Source: Chlamydiia bacterium (GTDB lineage Bacteria; Chlamydiota; Chlamydiia; Chlamydiales; JACKPQ01). From it: a stretch of 7,739 bases of DNA. The stretch is taken from contig JAUILX010000045.1 in assembly GCA_030433395.1 (NCBI GenBank), positions 1-7,739 of the forward strand, given 5' to 3'. Both the position numbers and the translations under genes were made by a program. Shown one piece after another: positions 5,757-7,739 of the stretch. The notes beneath the pieces are model-generated. The model saw nothing but the letters and a program-made list of their open reading frames with translations, ran no database searches and had not been told where the DNA came from. Position 1 is the stretch's first letter, and each line of letters opens with the position of its first letter.

Positions 5757-6638
5757 GTGTCTGTATTTCGTGAAATGTCATCATCGCGTGACAAACAACG
5801 TACTCTAAAAAAAGAAGCTTCAATGACTGGCACTGGGCTCTTTACTGGGAAAAAAGTAAAAATGCGCTTTTGTCCGGCTCCGGAAAACCATGGAATTGTT
5901 TTTAAGCGGATGGATTTACAAGGCGAGCCAACGTGCCCAGCCCTTGTCGATCACGTGATCGAGACTCCGCGCTGCACCATTCTTGGAAAAGGTGAGTGTC
6001 GCATTCAGTCGGTTGAGCACGTGCTTGCTGCAATTTCTGGATATGGCATTGATAATCTGTTAATTGAGCTTCACGGCCCAGAAATCCCTATTGGAGATGG
6101 AAGTGCAGTGCCCTTTGTTGAGATGATTGAAGAGGGGAGCATTGCCTATCAAAAAGCTAAAAAAGTGTGGCATCGGCTCACATCGCCAATTTACTGGACT
6201 CAAGGAGATGTGCATCTTGTTGCGTTGCCATATGACGAATTTCGCATCAGTTACACACTCAACTATCCCCAATCTAAACTATTGCGCTCTCAATTTTATA
6301 CCTTTGTGCACAACGAAGAACGTTTTAAAACAGATATTGCAAAATGCCGCACATTCTCTCTTTATGAAGAGATTGTACCGATGATTGAAGAGGGGCGGAT
6401 TAAAGGGGGCTCCCTTGAAAATGCGCTTGTCATTAAGGATAACGAGGTCTTAAATCCCGAAGGCGCCCATTTTCCAGACGAGATGGCTCGTCATAAAGTC
6501 CTTGATTTGATAGGCGATTTATCGCTGACAGGCATGCATTTTTACGCTCATGTCATTGCTGTACGCTCAGGCCACTTTTCAAACACAGCCTTAGCAAAAG
6601 AAATTGTAAACCACATTCAGTCGGAGGCGTGCGTATGA
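5757..6638 (+). CDS. lpxC: UDP-3-O-acyl-N-acetylglucosamine deacetylase
   Basis: LpxC is the zinc-dependent deacetylase that commits UDP-GlcNAc to lipid A synthesis, in the cytoplasm. The protein has 293 residues (E. coli 305). Family landmarks are QRTLKKEASMTGTGLFTGKK cut here as TGTGLFTGKK (24-33), and SVEHVLAAI with Glu87 and zinc ligand His88. The block GPEIPIGDGSAVPFV follows. HKVLD carries zinc ligands His246 and Asp250, and SGHFSN carries catalytic His273. All expected catalytic and metal residues are therefore present. The start is GTG at 5757, supported by GGAG five bases upstream; the first ~13 residues before QRTLKK are longer than usual. It is separated from lnt by 77 bases, nearly all of it the palindrome, and overlaps fabZ by 4 bp (ATGA). 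The 3' half of the gene is richer in C than G on this strand, unlike upstream genes. Confidence 0.95.
   Translation: MSVFREMSSSRDKQRTLKKEASMTGTGLFTGKKVKMRFCPAPENHGIVFKRMDLQGEPTCPALVDHVIETPRCTILGKGECRIQSVEHVLAAISGYGIDNLLIELHGPEIPIGDGSAVPFVEMIEEGSIAYQKAKKVWHRLTSPIYWTQGDVHLVALPYDEFRISYTLNYPQSKLLRSQFYTFVHNEERFKTDIAKCRTFSLYEEIVPMIEEGRIKGGSLENALVIKDNEVLNPEGAHFPDEMARHKVLDLIGDLSLTGMHFYAHVIAVRSGHFSNTALAKEIVNHIQSEACV
6623..6627 (+). promoter_or_regulatory. Shine-Dalgarno site of fabZ
   Basis: GGAGG lies inside the end of lpxC, 7 bases before the ATG at 6635. It decides the fabZ start: the in-frame GTG at 6629 is only one base from this site and is unlikely to be used. Confidence 0.8.
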
Positions 6639-7111
6639 ACCAAACCATTGCTGTTGACCCACACAACATCGTTTTAAATCACGAACAAATCCAAGAAATT
6701 TTGCCTCACCGCTATCCGTTCTTACTTGTCGATCGAGTCGTTCATTTTGACAATGAGAATTATCTGGTAGGTCAGAAAAACCTAACGATGAACGAGCAGT
6801 TTTTTCAAGGGCATTTTCCAGGAACTCCGATCATGCCTGGCGTCCTTATCTTAGAAGCTTTAGCTCAAGCAGGGGGAGTTTTAACCCACTTAAAAGGGTT
6901 TAGTACGGCAATTTCCGTTTTACTTGGAATCAAAAATGCTAAATTTAGAAAACCTGCATTGCCTGGAGATTTGCTACACCTTCACGTTTATTGCCAACAT
7001 GTTAGCAGCAAAGGTGGGAAAATTCATGGAAAAGCCATGATTGGGGATAAGCTGGCTGCAGAGGCTGAGATTGCCTTCGCTTTCGTTAACAAGGAGCAGA
7101 TAGGTAGATGA
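6635..7111 (+). CDS. fabZ: 3-hydroxyacyl-[acyl-carrier-protein] dehydratase FabZ
   Basis: FabZ dehydrates 3-hydroxyacyl-ACP in fatty-acid elongation. In doing so it competes for the hydroxyacyl-ACP pool that lipid A acyltransferases use, which explains its place among lpx genes. The protein has 158 residues and a complete hot-dog fold core. ILPHRYPFLLVDRV (22-35) is the family N-terminal signature. QFFQGHFPGTPIMPGVLILE (55-74) carries catalytic His60 and Glu74, followed by ALAQAGG. IKNAKFRKPALPGD is also typical. The ATG at 6635 overlaps the lpxC stop as ATGA, with GGAGG 7 bases upstream. The gene ends in another ATGA overlap with lpxA. In Bacteroidetes lpxC and fabZ are commonly one fused gene; here they are adjacent but in different frames. 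Confidence 0.96.
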   Translation: MNQTIAVDPHNIVLNHEQIQEILPHRYPFLLVDRVVHFDNENYLVGQKNLTMNEQFFQGHFPGTPIMPGVLILEALAQAGGVLTHLKGFSTAISVLLGIKNAKFRKPALPGDLLHLHVYCQHVSSKGGKIHGKAMIGDKLAAEAEIAFAFVNKEQIGR

Positions 7112-7739
7112 GCATTCATGAAACCGCCATTATTGAAAAGGGCGCAAAAATTGGAAAAACTGTCACAGTTGAGCCTTATGCGGTTATCAAAAAAGACGTC
7201 ATTTTAAAAGACAATGTCACCATTAAAGCGCACGCCTACATCGACGGTCATACCACCATCGGCGAAGACACAGTTATTTACCCCTTTGCCAGTATTGGTG
7301 CGCAGACACAAGACCGTAAATATAAAGGCGAAACAACCTACGTTAACATCGGTGCGCGCACTGAAATCCGCGAATACGTCACCGTGAATTCATCATGTGG
7401 CGAAGAAACATCAGTCAATATTGGTGATGATTGCCTAATCATGGCGTATTGTCATGTTGCTCATCATTGTGAAATTGGAAACCACGTTATCATGGCAAAC
7501 GCAGCGATGCTTGCTGGTCATGTGACCATTGAAGACTACGCCAATATCGGTGGAATGACAGCTGTGCATCAGTTTTGTAGAATTGGCGCGCATGCAATGG
7601 TTGGTGGGCAAAGCGGTATTGTGCGCGATGTTCCACCCTACACAATTGGTTTCGGATCGCGTCTCTATCGCATCGGGGGTCTAAATCTTGTGGGGCTGCG
7701 TCGCCGTAAATTCCCGCGAGAAGATATCCAAGCACTACT
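7108..7739 (+). CDS. lpxA: UDP-N-acetylglucosamine acyltransferase LpxA, 3' end outside window
   Basis: LpxA transfers an acyl chain from acyl-ACP to the 3-OH of UDP-GlcNAc, the first step of lipid A synthesis. The open frame runs to the window end with no stop, giving 210 residues, so roughly the last quarter is missing. The protein is a left-handed beta-helix built from hexapeptide repeats (for example AIIEKGAKIGKTVTVE and later turns to about 178). The catalytic His is His119 in HVAHHCEIGN. GHVTIEDYANIGGMTAVHQF and VGGQSGIVRDVPPYTIG match the family closely. The residue after the catalytic His is His120, where E. coli has Asp126. Gly167 aligns with the E. coli acyl-length 'ruler' Gly173. 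The ATG at 7108 overlaps the fabZ stop (ATGA); AAGGAG (7091-7096) is 11 bases away, rather long. In Chlamydia fmt follows. Confidence 0.96.
   Translation, partial: MSIHETAIIEKGAKIGKTVTVEPYAVIKKDVILKDNVTIKAHAYIDGHTTIGEDTVIYPFASIGAQTQDRKYKGETTYVNIGARTEIREYVTVNSSCGEETSVNIGDDCLIMAYCHVAHHCEIGNHVIMANAAMLAGHVTIEDYANIGGMTAVHQFCRIGAHAMVGGQSGIVRDVPPYTIGFGSRLYRIGGLNLVGLRRRKFPREDIQAL

Noticed and set aside
5677..5760. Intrinsic terminator after lnt
   Set aside because: The stem is long, but no U run follows it on either strand and lpxC begins 15 bases later.
6629..6634. fabZ starting at GTG 6629
   Set aside because: This GTG is one base from the GGAGG site, while ATG 6635 has ideal spacing and forms the ATGA overlap seen at the next junction.
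7490..7735. 81-codon minus-strand open frame at the window end
   Set aside because: It is antisense to the conserved LpxA beta-helix codons and has no independent support.
1..7739. CRISPR arrays, tRNA or rRNA genes, toxin-antitoxin or phage genes
   Set aside because: Reading both strands showed no spaced direct repeats, no tRNA-like cloverleaf and no space outside the assigned genes for such features.

Overview
The window looks like chromosomal DNA from a member of the Chlamydiae, probably a Chlamydia-related (environmental) lineage. The main evidence is the gene order lnt - lpxC - fabZ - lpxA. From memory this is the chlamydial order, where fmt follows lpxA; it differs from the proteobacterial lpxD-fabZ-lpxA-lpxB cluster. 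The ksgA gene next to a SurA/PPIase-like gene, and the dacF and fmu genes, also recall chlamydial gene sets. The assignment rests on gene order and protein resemblance only. Every gene seen is a housekeeping gene, and the coding density is very high.

Layout. Positions 1-843 (+) hold the 3' part of a D-Ala-D-Ala carboxypeptidase gene (dacF type). Converging on it, and overlapping its end by 57 bp, is a minus-strand set transcribed from 3693 down to 787. In transcription order this is an RsmB/Fmu-type rRNA cytosine methyltransferase, a secreted SurA-like chaperone, and KsgA. These three are packed with 4-bp and 23-bp overlaps. A 41-bp divergent gap (3694-3734) separates this set from a plus-strand set: a DoxX-family membrane protein (3735-4172), Lnt (4159-5679), LpxC (5757-6638), FabZ (6635-7111) and LpxA (7108 to beyond the window end).

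How the genes work together. The plus-strand set is an envelope operon. LpxA and LpxC catalyse the first two steps of lipid A synthesis, FabZ serves the hydroxyacyl-ACP branch point, and Lnt completes lipoprotein maturation. DacF trims peptidoglycan and the SurA-like protein handles envelope proteins in the periplasm. The two rRNA methyltransferases, RsmB-like and KsgA, share a transcript with the SurA-like gene.

The most notable non-coding feature is a 65-bp palindrome (5677-5741) with perfect 15-bp arms. It starts exactly on the lnt stop codon and fills most of the only sizeable gap inside the plus-strand operon. It ends in TA on both sides, and precise removal of the interior plus one TA would leave an in-frame TAG stop. 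This fits a tiny TA-targeting MITE-like insertion better than a terminator. Other points are unusual residues in KsgA motifs, a His in place of the usual Asp beside the catalytic His of LpxA, a possible shared divergent -10 element, and a change in strand composition near 6.1 kb. I found no clearly new defence, CRISPR or large mobile system. No stretch over 300 bases lacks a gene.
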